A stretch of DNA of 64,000 nt from contig NC_071668.1 of assembly GCF_028554725.1 (NCBI RefSeq), positions 57,083,732 to 57,147,731 on the forward strand, read 5' to 3'. This document shows positions 1 through 10,197 of this stretch, piece by piece. Every line of letters starts with the position of its first letter. The first letter of the stretch is position 1. The notes beneath the pieces were generated by a model. That model saw only the letters and a list, made by a program, of their open reading frames with translations. It was not told the origin of the DNA and did not search any database. The position numbers were made by a program, and so were the translations under genes. The stretch comes from Zeugodacus cucurbitae (lineage: Eukaryota; Arthropoda; Insecta; Diptera; Tephritidae).

Positions 1-1087
1 CCTACAAAACGACGCTAGGAATGATTAATTTGGATATTGAGTTCAACAATTATAGAAGTATAAACATGGAGTTCACTAACGCCGAAATTCACGCTATTTT
101 AAAGTTTTCCTTCGTTAAAGGCAAATCCGCTAGAGAAACGTTCCGTGAGATTAATGGAGTTTTGGGGGATGGTACTCGATCACTTCGAACTGGTTGGGAA
201 TGGTTTCGACAATTCAGAGCGAGGGAAAACGACACCATAGATAAGTCAGCCGGTGGAAAACCTGTGACGACGAATACTGATCAAATCATGGAAAACATCG
301 AGTTAGACCGGCATGTGGCATTTCGTGTCATCGCCCAGGAGATGTGTGTTAGTCACCAAACCATTTTAATCATCTGCAGAAGGCTGGATACACAAAAAAA
401 CTTGATGTTTAGGTGCCGCATGATTTGACGCAAAAAAAAACTTCTGGACCGTATCAACACCAGCGATATGCTGCTGAAACGGAACGAACTCGACCCATTT
501 TTGAAGCGGATGGTGACTGGCCACGAAAAATGGATCACATACGACAATATCAAGCGAAAGCGGTCGTGGTGGAAGGCTGGCGATCGTCCCAAACAGTGGC
601 CAAGCCGGGATTGACGGCCAGGAAGGTCTAGGTGTGTGTTTGGTGGGATTGGAAGGAAATCATTCACTCTGAGCTCCTTCCATATGGCCAGATATTTAAT
701 TCTACCATCTACTGCGAACAACTGGACCGCTTGAAGCTGGCGATCGACCAGAAGCGTCCAGAATTGGCAAACAGGAAGGGTGTAGTGTTCCACCAGGACA
801 ACGTCAGACCACACACTTCGTTGATGATTCGTCAGAAGCTACTGGAGCTCGGATGGGAGGTTTTATTGCATCCATCATATAGCCCGGACATAGCGCCAAG
901 TGATTACCACCTCTTCCTGTCCATGACGAACGCCCTTGGTGGTGTAAAGTTGAACACAAAAGAGGCTTGTAAAAAGTGGCTGTCCGAGTTCTTCGCACAT
1001 AAGGAATGGGGCTTGACCTTGACAATGCGGACTGTAAGTATTGTACTGATAAATCAACGTTTTGAACTTATAAGTACCACCCTAATA
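1..1087 (+). mobile_element. Tc1/mariner element, mellifera-like mariner, left end outside window
   Basis: Remnant of a mariner transposon. The transposase relic fills most of it. The right end is probably the inverted terminal repeat reading ATAAGTACCACCCTA just before position 1087, followed by a TA-rich flank. No matching left repeat is visible because the window begins only about 65 bases before the transposase start codon. Subfamily assignment comes from protein motifs recognised by eye, not from a search. Confidence 0.85.
66..1010 (+). pseudogene. Broken mariner transposase
   Basis: Cut-and-paste transposase of the mariner family, which would bind the element's terminal repeats and cleave DNA with a D,D34D triad. 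The N-terminal helix-turn-helix half starts at the ATG at 66 (MEFTNAEIHA). The reading frame shifts near 365, 432 and 585, and stops interrupt it at 410-412 and 629-631. The second catalytic Asp lies in HQDN (797-799) and the third in PSDYHLF (902-904), with exactly 34 residues between them as the family requires. The first catalytic position, normally Asp in the TGDEKW motif, is a CAC histidine codon at 522-524. Frameshifts, stops and the lost Asp together mean the copy is inactive. The true C-terminus is uncertain because homology fades near 1000. Confidence 0.9.
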
Positions 1088-2611
1088 TACAAATATTCTT
1101 ATATATGCGCTCCATAAACAAACAAACTAGCGCTGCGCCTGAGGACTCCTTTTGGAAGAATACAAAAATGTATACAAACATATAATATATATATTATAGA
1201 TGTTAGTAGATATGTAAGACCTATGAAATATACTCCTGCCAACTGCGCCTTTCTGCGTGACAGGTACATGGCCGCTTATGCCTACAGCGCTCCACGTGCA
1301 TAAACAGCTGTGAGGCAGGCTGTGGCAATAAAGGCTTCTGCAGAATTTGCTCGGCTAACAACAAACTAGCACCCAATAGCACACCTGGAATCATGCATAG
1401 GAACATCAAACATATACACAGATATATACACAAGCATCTCCCTTACAACACCAACACCAGCGCCAACATCCCACAATCGCCGTCGCTATCAATATTCATA
1501 ATCAACAAATTGAGGTCACATGCGACTCTTAGCTGTTGCCTGTAGGTGTGTTCACTCATATATACATATTTACATACATACATATAGAGCGTACCCGCGG
1601 TCTACATGTGTAGGCATGAAGGCCAGCCAAAGGGTTTGATGTGCTACGAGCTAGACACACAAACGTTTGAGTGTTATTGCCCACTCCTTTGGCTCTCCAG
1701 CGCACATCTGCCTTCACATGCATACACATATATATATTTATTGATATGCGTCCTCAATGGCATGACAGGTGAAAGCATACTTTAGCCATCCGTCGCCGTG
1801 CCGCCATCACCAGCGCCATCACAATTTCTCATCACTTTAGGCATCGCAAATTGTTTATGATTTCTTTTTAAGCTTCGCACAAAGTGCCGTGCACCGTTTT
1901 GTATGCGACGCACTCACCTGTAAACGTTATTTGTTGGGAGTCTTGTGCGATTTTTATTATTTTTTATTTCCAATAAGCTTTTATTACTTCCATAACTTAT
2001 TTGCACTTGTTTATGGCGCAGTTATTCTCTCATTAAGTGCTTGCTAAACTATGAAATTCTCAAAGCTCTACATTCAATTGCTGCTCGTTTACGTGAGAAT
2101 TTCTTCATTTATTAGATTCGTGCATCAATACTTGCTTTTGACATAATTAAAAGTAGTTGGAAGGTATTAGATCGAGTACTTTAATTTTTTTATTGTATGA
2201 ATTTTCTGAACGATTATTGAATATCAGATATTATAGAGAAGGTACAATCAAGGATAAAAAATAGGATGAAGATACTTAAGAGGTTAGATGGGTTTCAGTG
2301 GTAAAAAAGGTATTTTAAGTATTATTATTAATGTATATAATACTGATATTTTATTTAAACAATTCAGCATATCAAAAGTATATATTTAAACTGTATTTTC
2401 TGACGTCTCACAAAATATGATCTCGCCAGCATAACTCATCCAAAATTAAAAAAAAAATACACAAATACCGTTAGTGCATGGACAAGTCTCACTATTGGAC
2501 GAAGAAACTAAACAGAAAATAATAACTGCTTTTGTAAGGACTTTGCATAAAAAAAATTGACCAAATTTTCGCCATAAATCGTCTCGAAAATTTTAGTTAT
2601 GATAACAAAAC
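1088..2611. other. No gene seen
   Basis: AT-rich intergenic sequence with TATA-type runs near 1186-1197 and 1560-1590 and some poly-A and poly-T. Short open frames on either strand show no family motif. Nothing else is supported. Confidence 0.6.
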
Positions 2612-3850
2612 AAACATGTAAGGGAGGACTAAGTTCGGGTGTCACCGAACATTTTATGCTCTCGCAATTTATTTATTTAAATTTATTAATATAACAAACA
2701 ATTTGACTCACATATTCGGCATATATATGGTGTAAAGTCCATTGAATGTTTAAAAACCTTAATATTAAGTATATGGGAAATATATGAAGTTATGACCCGA
2801 TTGCACTTATTGTTGGCACGGAGACATATTATTAGAAGAAACATATTCTCTTAAAATTTCTTCAGAATATCTGAGAGACTTAACTATAAATTCGGTAAAA
2901 AGTTTGTTAGAAGTAGTGAGGCCCTCATATTCGATATATAGGGTATTGAAAACTTATGTACCAATTTCGACGATTTTTAGAAGGGCGATGCCACTTTTTA
3001 AATACAGTATTTTTGTAAAGTTCTGTGCCGATATCTTCACTAGTACTAACTTTATCTATTGTTAAGTAAACAATTCAGACCGACTTCAGAGTTCGTGTAT
3101 ATGGAAAGTAGGCGTAGTTGTGAACCGATTTGGACTATTTTCACAACATATCATGTTGAAGCTAGGAAGATATTATGAACCGAATTTCATTGAAATTGGT
3201 CGAGAAGTTGCGGAGATATGATTTTTGACGCATAAGTGGGCTCACGCCCATTTTGAGTTCTGTACCATGGTGGTTTTCCTTACTGAATTAATGCATTTTT
3301 AGTAGTTTTCTACATAACCTTTGTAGGTGGGCGTGGTTATAATCCGATTTCCTCCATTTTTGAACTGTATAAGGTAGTACCTAAAAGAAACGACTCTAGA
3401 AAGTTTCCTTGATATAGCTTTAGTAGTTTGCGAGATATGTACAAAAAACTTAGTAAGGGGCGGAGCCTCGCCCACTTCCCCAAAAATAAAAAAAATTTAC
3501 TTCAATAGCTTAATTTATGGCTGAGTTATAGCTTTTTATATGTTTTCGGTTATTGCCAATTTGTAGACGTGGCAGTGGTCCGATTACGCCCAGCTTCGAA
3601 CTTAACCTTCTTATGGTGCCAAGAAATGCATCTTCCAAGTTTCATCACGATATCTCAATTTTTACACAAGTTACAGCTTGCACGGACGGACGGACAGGCA
3701 GACATCCGGATTTGAACTTTACTCGTCACCCTGATCATTTTGATATATATAACCCTCTATCTAACTCGTTTAGTTTTAGGACTTACAACCAACCGTTATG
3801 TGGACAAAACTATAATACTCTCGTATCAACTTTGTTGCGGGAGTATACAA
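2612..3850 (+). repeat. Dispersed repeat A, copy 1 (near full length)
   Basis: Non-coding dispersed repeat found four times in this window. It opens with GTTCGGGTGTCACCGAAC (2633-2650), which folds into a short hairpin, followed by TATGCTCTCGCAA (2655-2667). It closes with TTGCGGGAGTATA (3835-3847), an imperfect inverted copy of that terminal 13-mer. Internal landmarks are recurring GGGCGTGG/CGCCCA blocks and a GGACGGACGGACAGGCAGAC tract near 3690, then CGTCACCCTGATCATTTTGA. No transposase or RT frame is evident, so it looks non-autonomous. I cannot assign a superfamily. Confidence 0.8.
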
Positions 3851-3949
3851 ATTCTTCGTTCAATGACCAAATAATGTTATTTCCAAGATGTGTGCAAAAT
3901 TTTAACGAAATCGCTTCATAACTTTTCGAAAAATCGTGTCCACCGACTA

Positions 3950-4741
3950 AAGGGGTTAGGGGTGTCAGAGACACCAAAAAAGTACAATTTTCAGTGGCAT
4001 AAAATGGCATTATCACACAATGTTTTGACATGAAGTCTCGAAAATTTGAAAACAAAAATTTTGTAATTTCCAAAGTTATGGATGTTTGTGTTGACCCAGT
4101 TCAAAAAGAGGGTCCTTGCGGTGACAATTATAAGTCCTGGTAGATTCATCTAAAATCAGTCGGATAAGTAAAATTAGTTTTATAAATAGATAATCCTGGG
4201 CCTGATCTAAAATTTTCAAATTTTAACAAATTGGCGCCTCAAGAAATTTTTTTCTAGATTTTCGGGAAAAATAGACGGTAAATTGGTCTAAAAAAATCGA
4301 CATTTTTGAAAACAAAAAAAAAGCTGTAGAAATTTAATTAAAATTTACTGAGCGGTTTTCAAGTTACAGTTGTCACCAGTTCAAAAATCATAGTTTTGAG
4401 AAAAACTATGTTTCACACTAAAGTGTTGGAGTGCCCGAGCGCTCTTTGTTAATTGTCGAATAACTCTAAAAGTAATTATCAACTTCAAATTTTCAGAGAA
4501 TATTTTTAATATATTACACTTAACGAAAATGCAAACCAAAAATTAATTTTTTGAAAATCCTGACTACCCTTAACCCGTTAAAACACCGAGTTTTAAGATA
4601 AACGGGTTTAGAGTTTTAAATTGAAACTAACGTGACTTCTAAAGGTTCTATCTCTTAGAATTCGAGGGAATATTTGTGGTATATTATTCAATAACACAAA
4701 AACTCGACTTTTTAAAAATTTCAAACCCACCTAATCCTTTA
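3950..4741 (-). mobile_element. Diverged relative of family-B TIR element
   Basis: Two internal blocks (around 4091-4160 and 4345-4410) align by eye with the reverse complement of the family-B element at 10648-11384. Examples are the GCGGTGAC block, and the block with a GCGGTTTTC core followed by GTTTTGAGAAAAAC. The ends read TAAAGGGGTTAGG on the left and CCTAATCCTTTA on the right, an imperfect inverted repeat. Boundaries are approximate and no coding capacity is seen. Confidence 0.45.
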
Positions 4742-5094
4742 ACTTAAACATACATCCTATCTTAGCCTAGCCTTTTCATAAAACAAATAATTTGATTCTT
4801 ATAGAAAAAAAGAAACAGTAATGAATCCTTTAGGCTCTAGGTAATAATTAAATTTTTTAAGTTTCCGCAAAGTCCAAATGACAATCCTAAGCCGAAGCCT
4901 GATCGACACTAGAGCATTTTCAGGTACTCAGTTCATATGTAGTGTATGCTACCGACCAAACGCCTCAAAAACGAAGAACTAATCAATACATATAATTTTA
5001 TTATTTAACGTTTCACCCTCTTAAGTTCCTTCTTTCTTCCGCACCCTAATCAACAAAAGTTTCGAAAGCTTTAGATATTTTTGCGATCGTCTCT
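4742..5094. other. No gene seen
   Basis: Unremarkable AT-rich spacer between the family-B relative and the piggyBac derivative. No repeat partner or coding signal recognised. Confidence 0.5.
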
Positions 5095-5905
5095 TTAACA
5101 CGTTGGCTGCCAATGTATCACCGGTGATCACAACAAAAAACTACCCCCAGGTGCAAGTGTATCACCGGTGATAGCAGCAAAAAACTACTCCCAGTTGCCA
5201 AGCAAAAAAATATATGTTGTGCTTTGAGTTACAACGGGATTTTTTTACCATGAATAAAAGTCATGCTCCCGACGCGTTTGAGAATGTTTTTTTTGCTGTG
5301 ATCACCGGTGAACACTTGCTGTTTTTTTTTTAACTGTTATTTATTTTTTTCAATGTGTATCACCGGTGATCAGATTGCAAAATGGAAATCAGTGTAAAGC
5401 TAGAGTTCATAGCAAACAGTTCAAGTATTCAGTGAGAAAGTGAAGTGAAGTTAGTGAAGTTATGAATTCCGAGGAAATACGGGAGGTGTTGGAATCAGTA
5501 GAAGATTCCAGTGATAGTGGACAAGATTTTAGTCCAGATGAAGAATCGTACATCCCAGATTCCAGCAGTGATACATCTAGTGATGACAGTTTCCTAGAAG
5601 ACCAAGATGTGAGTTTTAGTAATATCGCTAGAAAACACCTTGTTATTGATGAAAGTATGATACCTTTCCGTGGTCGTTTACGATTTCGGCAATACCTTCT
5701 TGGCAAAGCACATAAGTATGGCATCAAGGTGTTCAAATTTTTTAAGTTGTGTTTTACTATGAAATTAAATATTTTTTCTTTTAAAATTAGCTTACGACTT
5801 TCTTAAAACTAGTAGTTTTTTGCTGTGATCACCGGTGATACACTGGCACCTGGGGGTAGTTTTTTGTTGTGATCACCGGTGATACATTGGCAGCCAACGT
5901 GTTAA
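5095..5905 (+). mobile_element. Short piggyBac-type element with TTAA target duplication
   Basis: An 803-base element (5099-5901) flanked by TTAA at 5095-5098 and 5902-5905, the target duplication diagnostic of piggyBac transposons. Terminal inverted repeats are about 100 bases long; the outer 56 or so (from CACGTTGGCTGCC inward) look perfect, which suggests recent activity. The 12-base palindrome ATCACCGGTGAT recurs inside both ends at 5117, 5161, 5359, 5828 and 5872, with a one-base variant at 5302. These subterminal repeats are plausible transposase binding sites, which is inference. The interior holds only a shortened transposase ORF, so the element would depend on a full-length relative for mobility. 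Confidence 0.93.
5462..5806 (+). pseudogene. Internally deleted piggyBac transposase ORF (114 codons)
   Basis: An uninterrupted ORF starting at an ATG after a purine-rich leader. Residues 1-50 are a Ser/Asp/Glu-rich acidic segment like the N-terminus of piggyBac transposases. This is joined at about residue 60 to the catalytic-core block VIDESMIPFRGR (about residues 61-72), then a conserved KAHKYGIK stretch. The Asp of VIDESM corresponds to the first catalytic Asp of the family. Full-length members are about 550-600 residues, so the region between the acidic segment and this motif is missing, as is everything after it, including the other two catalytic Asp residues and the Cys-rich C-terminus. 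It cannot be a working transposase. Whether the short protein is made is unknown. Confidence 0.8.
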
Positions 5906-7880
5906 ATATATGAGCTTTTAGAACCAGCCTCGTTAGCGTTTAGGCTGTGAAAAGTATCCAACAAAACTGCAAATGGATCCTTACTAATAAGGACTGTAAT
6001 AAAGTATCTAACCAGTGCATACCTCAATCCAATATCAAAATTATGGCCATATCTCTCCCACAAACGTATTTATTGTGTATTATTCTGAGAGAGCACAGTC
6101 AGAGCATATTTAAAATACTTATTACCTGCAATAATTCTTTCCACTATTTACGATTATATATATTTTCTTTTGTAATTCGCGAAATCCAATAAAATTTCAA
6201 ACAGCTTAACTGCAAATTCAATCAGCTGTGGCATTTTGTCGAATATGTTGCCAAATCGCTACATCGCAATCTCTTTAAGCATATTTAATTGCATTTCTAT
6301 GCGATTGGCTTACAAAAACGGAGGAGTAGAATCTCTTTCCAAAAATCAACAAAATGTTAATATTGTTTTTAGCAAGTTTATTTACAATGCTTATTTACTT
6401 TACTCACAATTTCGCATTTTAGGAAATAGAGATACAACGCCAGCAGCAAAGCCAATCAAAGCATATTTTTTGTAAATAAAAGCAAACAAGTGGCAATATT
6501 TGCTTTTTTGCGCTATTAATTTCGTTTGCAGTGATAGCAAGGATTACAAATAGGAATATTTGTGAGTTTATGTTCTCGTACATGGATACTACTAAGAGAA
6601 ATTGAGTATATTTCAATATAAAGGGTGTCTTGTTCAAGATATACATTTTGCTTTCAAGTCTGAAGAAAGGAGTCAAATGAAGAGGAAGTTGGCTTCAATT
6701 ATTTGAATATAATTTCGATCAGCTGTTTTGACCAACTCTCCTGTGACTTCTGAAAACCATCTGGCCGATGTTTACTTTTTTTCGGTAATGCAGGACTTAT
6801 GGCTTAATTTTGAAGAATGATGGTTTGTCTGAATAATAATTAGAATCCATTCTGGTTTCGTAGATCCGACAGTCGAGGTAAAAGATAGTGTTTCTTCATA
6901 TCCAAAGATGGATGTCATTGACATGTAAATGACAGCAAAAATATAAACATTAGTTTGAAACATGGAACTATAATTTAAGAAAGAAATCTCAAGAAGTTTC
7001 ACACTTTGTTCTAGGACGAGAACTTGGCATGATATTTTGTCAAATTATACTCCACATAAATGTCAAACACACATGTTTAATTTGATAACTCATTTGACAG
7101 CTATCTCTCTAAGAAATATAACATCTCTAAAACAACACCATTTGTTAAACAAAAGCGAGAGAGAGAGTGTGTGCTCTTCCAATACAAATACAAACATGTG
7201 GGCTGGGAATACATATCCACTTCACAGCAACAAACAAGTATTCTAAAAAAAGGGAATGCAATGCAAAGCAGAGAACAACTAAATTAAAAATCAATTTCCA
7301 ATGCAAATAGAAACCGAAAATAGAAAATGCAATAATGGAAAATATTGAAAACCGTTTGGCGTATGGAGTGAAATCGCATACGAAAGGCAGAAATCAGTTA
7401 GGCAAAGAGACAGCCAACGCAAACCAATTACCAACAAACATACTCGTACACAAGCAACAGACAGATAACAGTTAACGGCTTATTCGTTAGACCGTTAAAC
7501 ATTTGCAGGAATTGAACCAAGGGATTGATGGATGGATAAATAGCTGATGGCTTACTTTGTGGGACTGCGTCTGTGTTTGCGTGTGTGTGGCTACTGGTTA
7601 AATTGAAAACTGGTCGAACGGATGCAGCTGTTGATGACTAAATATTTTCACATGCCCACAGACCCATAAACCCACCACATACAAAAACAACTATGTTCAT
7701 ATAAGCGTGCTGGTCCAACAACTCTTATAAGCTAAAAATAGCAATCGAGTAAAAATGGGCATACAAATTCATGTCAGTAAAACCAATAAAAACATGAGTC
7801 TAAATAAGCTTATGCAAAGGCTTCAGAGTGAAGATGCGTCTGTCTGAGATGTAATTACAAGTGTATATATGTATGTAAAT
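5906..7880. other. No gene seen
   Basis: AT-rich sequence with a GAGAGAGAG run near 7157-7166 and a short TG run near 7580. Several frames of 69-85 codons are present on both strands, but none shows a recognisable motif or coding bias. No repeat partner found elsewhere in the window. Confidence 0.5.
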
Positions 7881-7885
7881 ACTGG

Positions 7886-8222
7886 AGCACTCGGTATTCG
7901 ACGAAACGACTAACCGGATAGGACATTATTCGAATAATAATATTCGTTTTGCAGTATCCGGATAGTCGTAAGTCGTCGACTATTCGATTAACCGCTCATT
8001 TCCGCCTCTCCGGTTAACCGTTCGTGTTGGACTATTCGAAAAGTAGAAGTTCATTCATTTTCTAATTTTTGTTGAAAAAGTGAAATCAAACCAAAATCAA
8101 AGGCTCCTTCGGTTTCAAACAATTTTCATTTATTCATATACTCGCAGCAGAACAATTATTCGAATAATCGCAGTAGAACGACTATTCGAATACAAACGGT
8201 TTTCATGTTATTCGAATATTTT
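7886..8222. repeat. Cluster of TTCGAA-centred palindromes, possible MITE
   Basis: The perfect 14-base palindrome ATTATTCGAATAAT occurs at 7925-7938 and 8155-8168. Related TATTCGAA cores lie at about 8033, 8183 and 8210. GTATCCGGATA and CCGGTTAACCG near 7951 and 8009 add further palindromes. The layout resembles subterminal repeats of a DNA transposon, but I cannot identify clean termini or a target duplication. Confidence 0.35.
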
Positions 8223-8499
8223 TATATATTTTTATAGATAAGAGCTCTAGTAAATACATAACGTATAACTATAAGCAAGAACGAAGTGAAATAAAATAAA
8301 AACGGAAAAGTATAGTTCTCTAAAAATATTAGAAGGACTACTACTTTTCCGAAAATGAAAAGATAATAACATGACTCAAGAACCCCCAACATCAAATAAT
8401 ATTGTATATTAACAAGGAATGAAGGACTTAGTTTGACTGTAACCGAACAATTTTTACTCCATATATTCGGGTTCCACTACAAATACGAAAATCATTATA

Positions 8500-8720
8500 T
8501 ATATTACTAGCAGATCGCTCCGGGTTCCCAAGGGTTTAAACAAACATTTCAAAAGTTATAAGTTTTTACATGTACTTTCCCGTTTCTTGTGAGGGTTCAT
8601 TTTAAAAAAGTAAAATGAGGAAAATTCGAATATGAAATTATATTTTATTTGCAATGGGTTAAAACTTGATTACGACCTCTAGTCTTTGGTGTCCGATGTC
8701 TTTCCCTCTAATTATGAAAG
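8500..8720 (+). repeat. Left part of a probable RTE-like retroelement remnant
   Basis: The block starting TATTACTAGCAGATCGCTCC resembles the head of short RTE-derived elements widespread in insects (recognised from memory). Its probable continuation is at 9950-10138, the two parts being separated by repeat A copy 2. No coding sequence is retained. Confidence 0.35.
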
Positions 8721-8776
8721 CGTTGGGAACGCTCAGAGTTCGACGCCCTAGTGCGAGCTTGTATATTTCTAATAAT

Positions 8777-9866
8777 TATAATCTCGCAACAAAAGTTGCT
8801 AAGAGAGTATGATAGTTTTGTTAATAACGGTTGTTTGTAAGTCATAAAACTAAACGAGTTAGGTATAGGGTTATATATATCAAAATGATCAGGATGACGA
8901 GACGAGTTGAAATCCGGATGTCTGTCTGTCCGTCCGTCCGTCTGTCCGTGCAACGGTTAACTTCAGTAAAAATTAAGATATCTTAACGAAACTTGAAACA
9001 CGTTTTCTTTGGCACCCTGAGGAGGTTGCTTTCGAAAATGGGCAAAATCGGACCATCGCCCACCTCCCATACAAAGGTTAGGTTGAAAATTACTAAAAGT
9101 TAGTGAGTTACACTAACGAAAAACGTCAGAAACACTAAATTTTACGAAAGAAATAGCAGAAGGAAGCTGCACTGAGATTTTTTTACAAAATGGAATATGG
9201 GCGTGGCATCGCCCACTTATGGGTCAAAAATCATACCTCAGGAACTACTAGACCGATTCGAATATAATATATTAATATTCGATATATAATATTTTCTTGA
9301 CACCCTGATGACACGTGTGGAAAATGGACGAAATCGGTTCACAACTACAACAACTTCCCATATAACTCATTTTTGAATTCCATCTTATTCCTTCACTTTA
9401 TAATATATACATTTGGAACTAATGAAGATAGCGAAATACAACTTTACACAAATACTGTATATAATCTGTGGCATCACTTGTCGAAATCGGACTATAACTT
9501 TTCAATGCCCCATATATTGAATAGGAAGAACTCAGTGCCCCAAGGTAACTTTTCACCGAAAATTTCGGTAAATCTCTCAGGTATCTTAATTTAATTCAGA
9601 GGAAATTTTTTTCTTCTAATAGTGTCTCTCTGTACCAGAAAAGGTTAAAATCGGGTCATAACTTCCCTTATATATGAATATATGAGAATATCTAATTATA
9701 GGATTTTCAAAAATACGATGAGCTCAATAGCTTTTAATAAATATGAAATATATTTATGCCGAATATATGGGTCAAATTGTGTGTTTTCTTAATAAAAATA
9801 TAGCAATAAATTGCGAGAGTATAAAATGTTCGGTTGCACACGAACTTAGCCTTTCCTTACTTGTTT
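8777..9866 (-). repeat. Dispersed repeat A, copy 2
   Basis: Reverse-oriented copy. Its 3' end is at the left (GTTGCGAGATTATA on the minus strand, 8777-8790). Its 5' end is at the right: TTGCGAGAGTATA (9811-9823), then the hairpin block GTTCGGTTGCACACGAAC. The GTCTGTCTGTCCGTCCGTCC tract (about 8920-8950) is the reverse complement of the tract in copy 1. It appears inserted into an older RTE-like remnant. Confidence 0.8.
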
Positions 9867-9949
9867 GTCCTTAAAGCCGTTGCATAAGCAGCTGCGAACG
9901 CTCTTTACTTGACTCAATGGCACTCGATTGATTAAGATTCTCCATCACG

Positions 9950-10138
9950 CAGTTTTTTTGATACCCTCACCTATTTCCAGAAAGTTTAGATTCTTGCAAA
10001 AAATAAAGCCTATGTTACTCGGGGTGAATGTAGCTTTACAATGGTGAAAACATTTTTGAAATCGGAACAGTAGTTTTTGAATTTATTCATAACAAACATA
10101 CATACTAATCTATTCTCTTTATAATAGTAGTATAGATA
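9950..10138 (+). repeat. Right part of probable RTE-like remnant
   Basis: Contains the block AAAATAAAGCCTATGTTACT (about 10000), a GAAATCGGAACAGTAGTTTT segment, and a terminal TATAATAGTAGTATAGATAT. By recollection this is a typical 3' region of RTE-clade LINEs and their short derivatives in insects. It pairs with 8500-8720 as one interrupted element. Confidence 0.4.
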
Positions 10139-10197
10139 TGAGGGCTGAGGTAATACCTGAACCATTTACGCCACTGCACTTTTCTGCTTTGATATCT

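Noticed and set aside
353..814. 153-codon minus-strand frame
   Set aside because: Antisense shadow of the mariner transposase.
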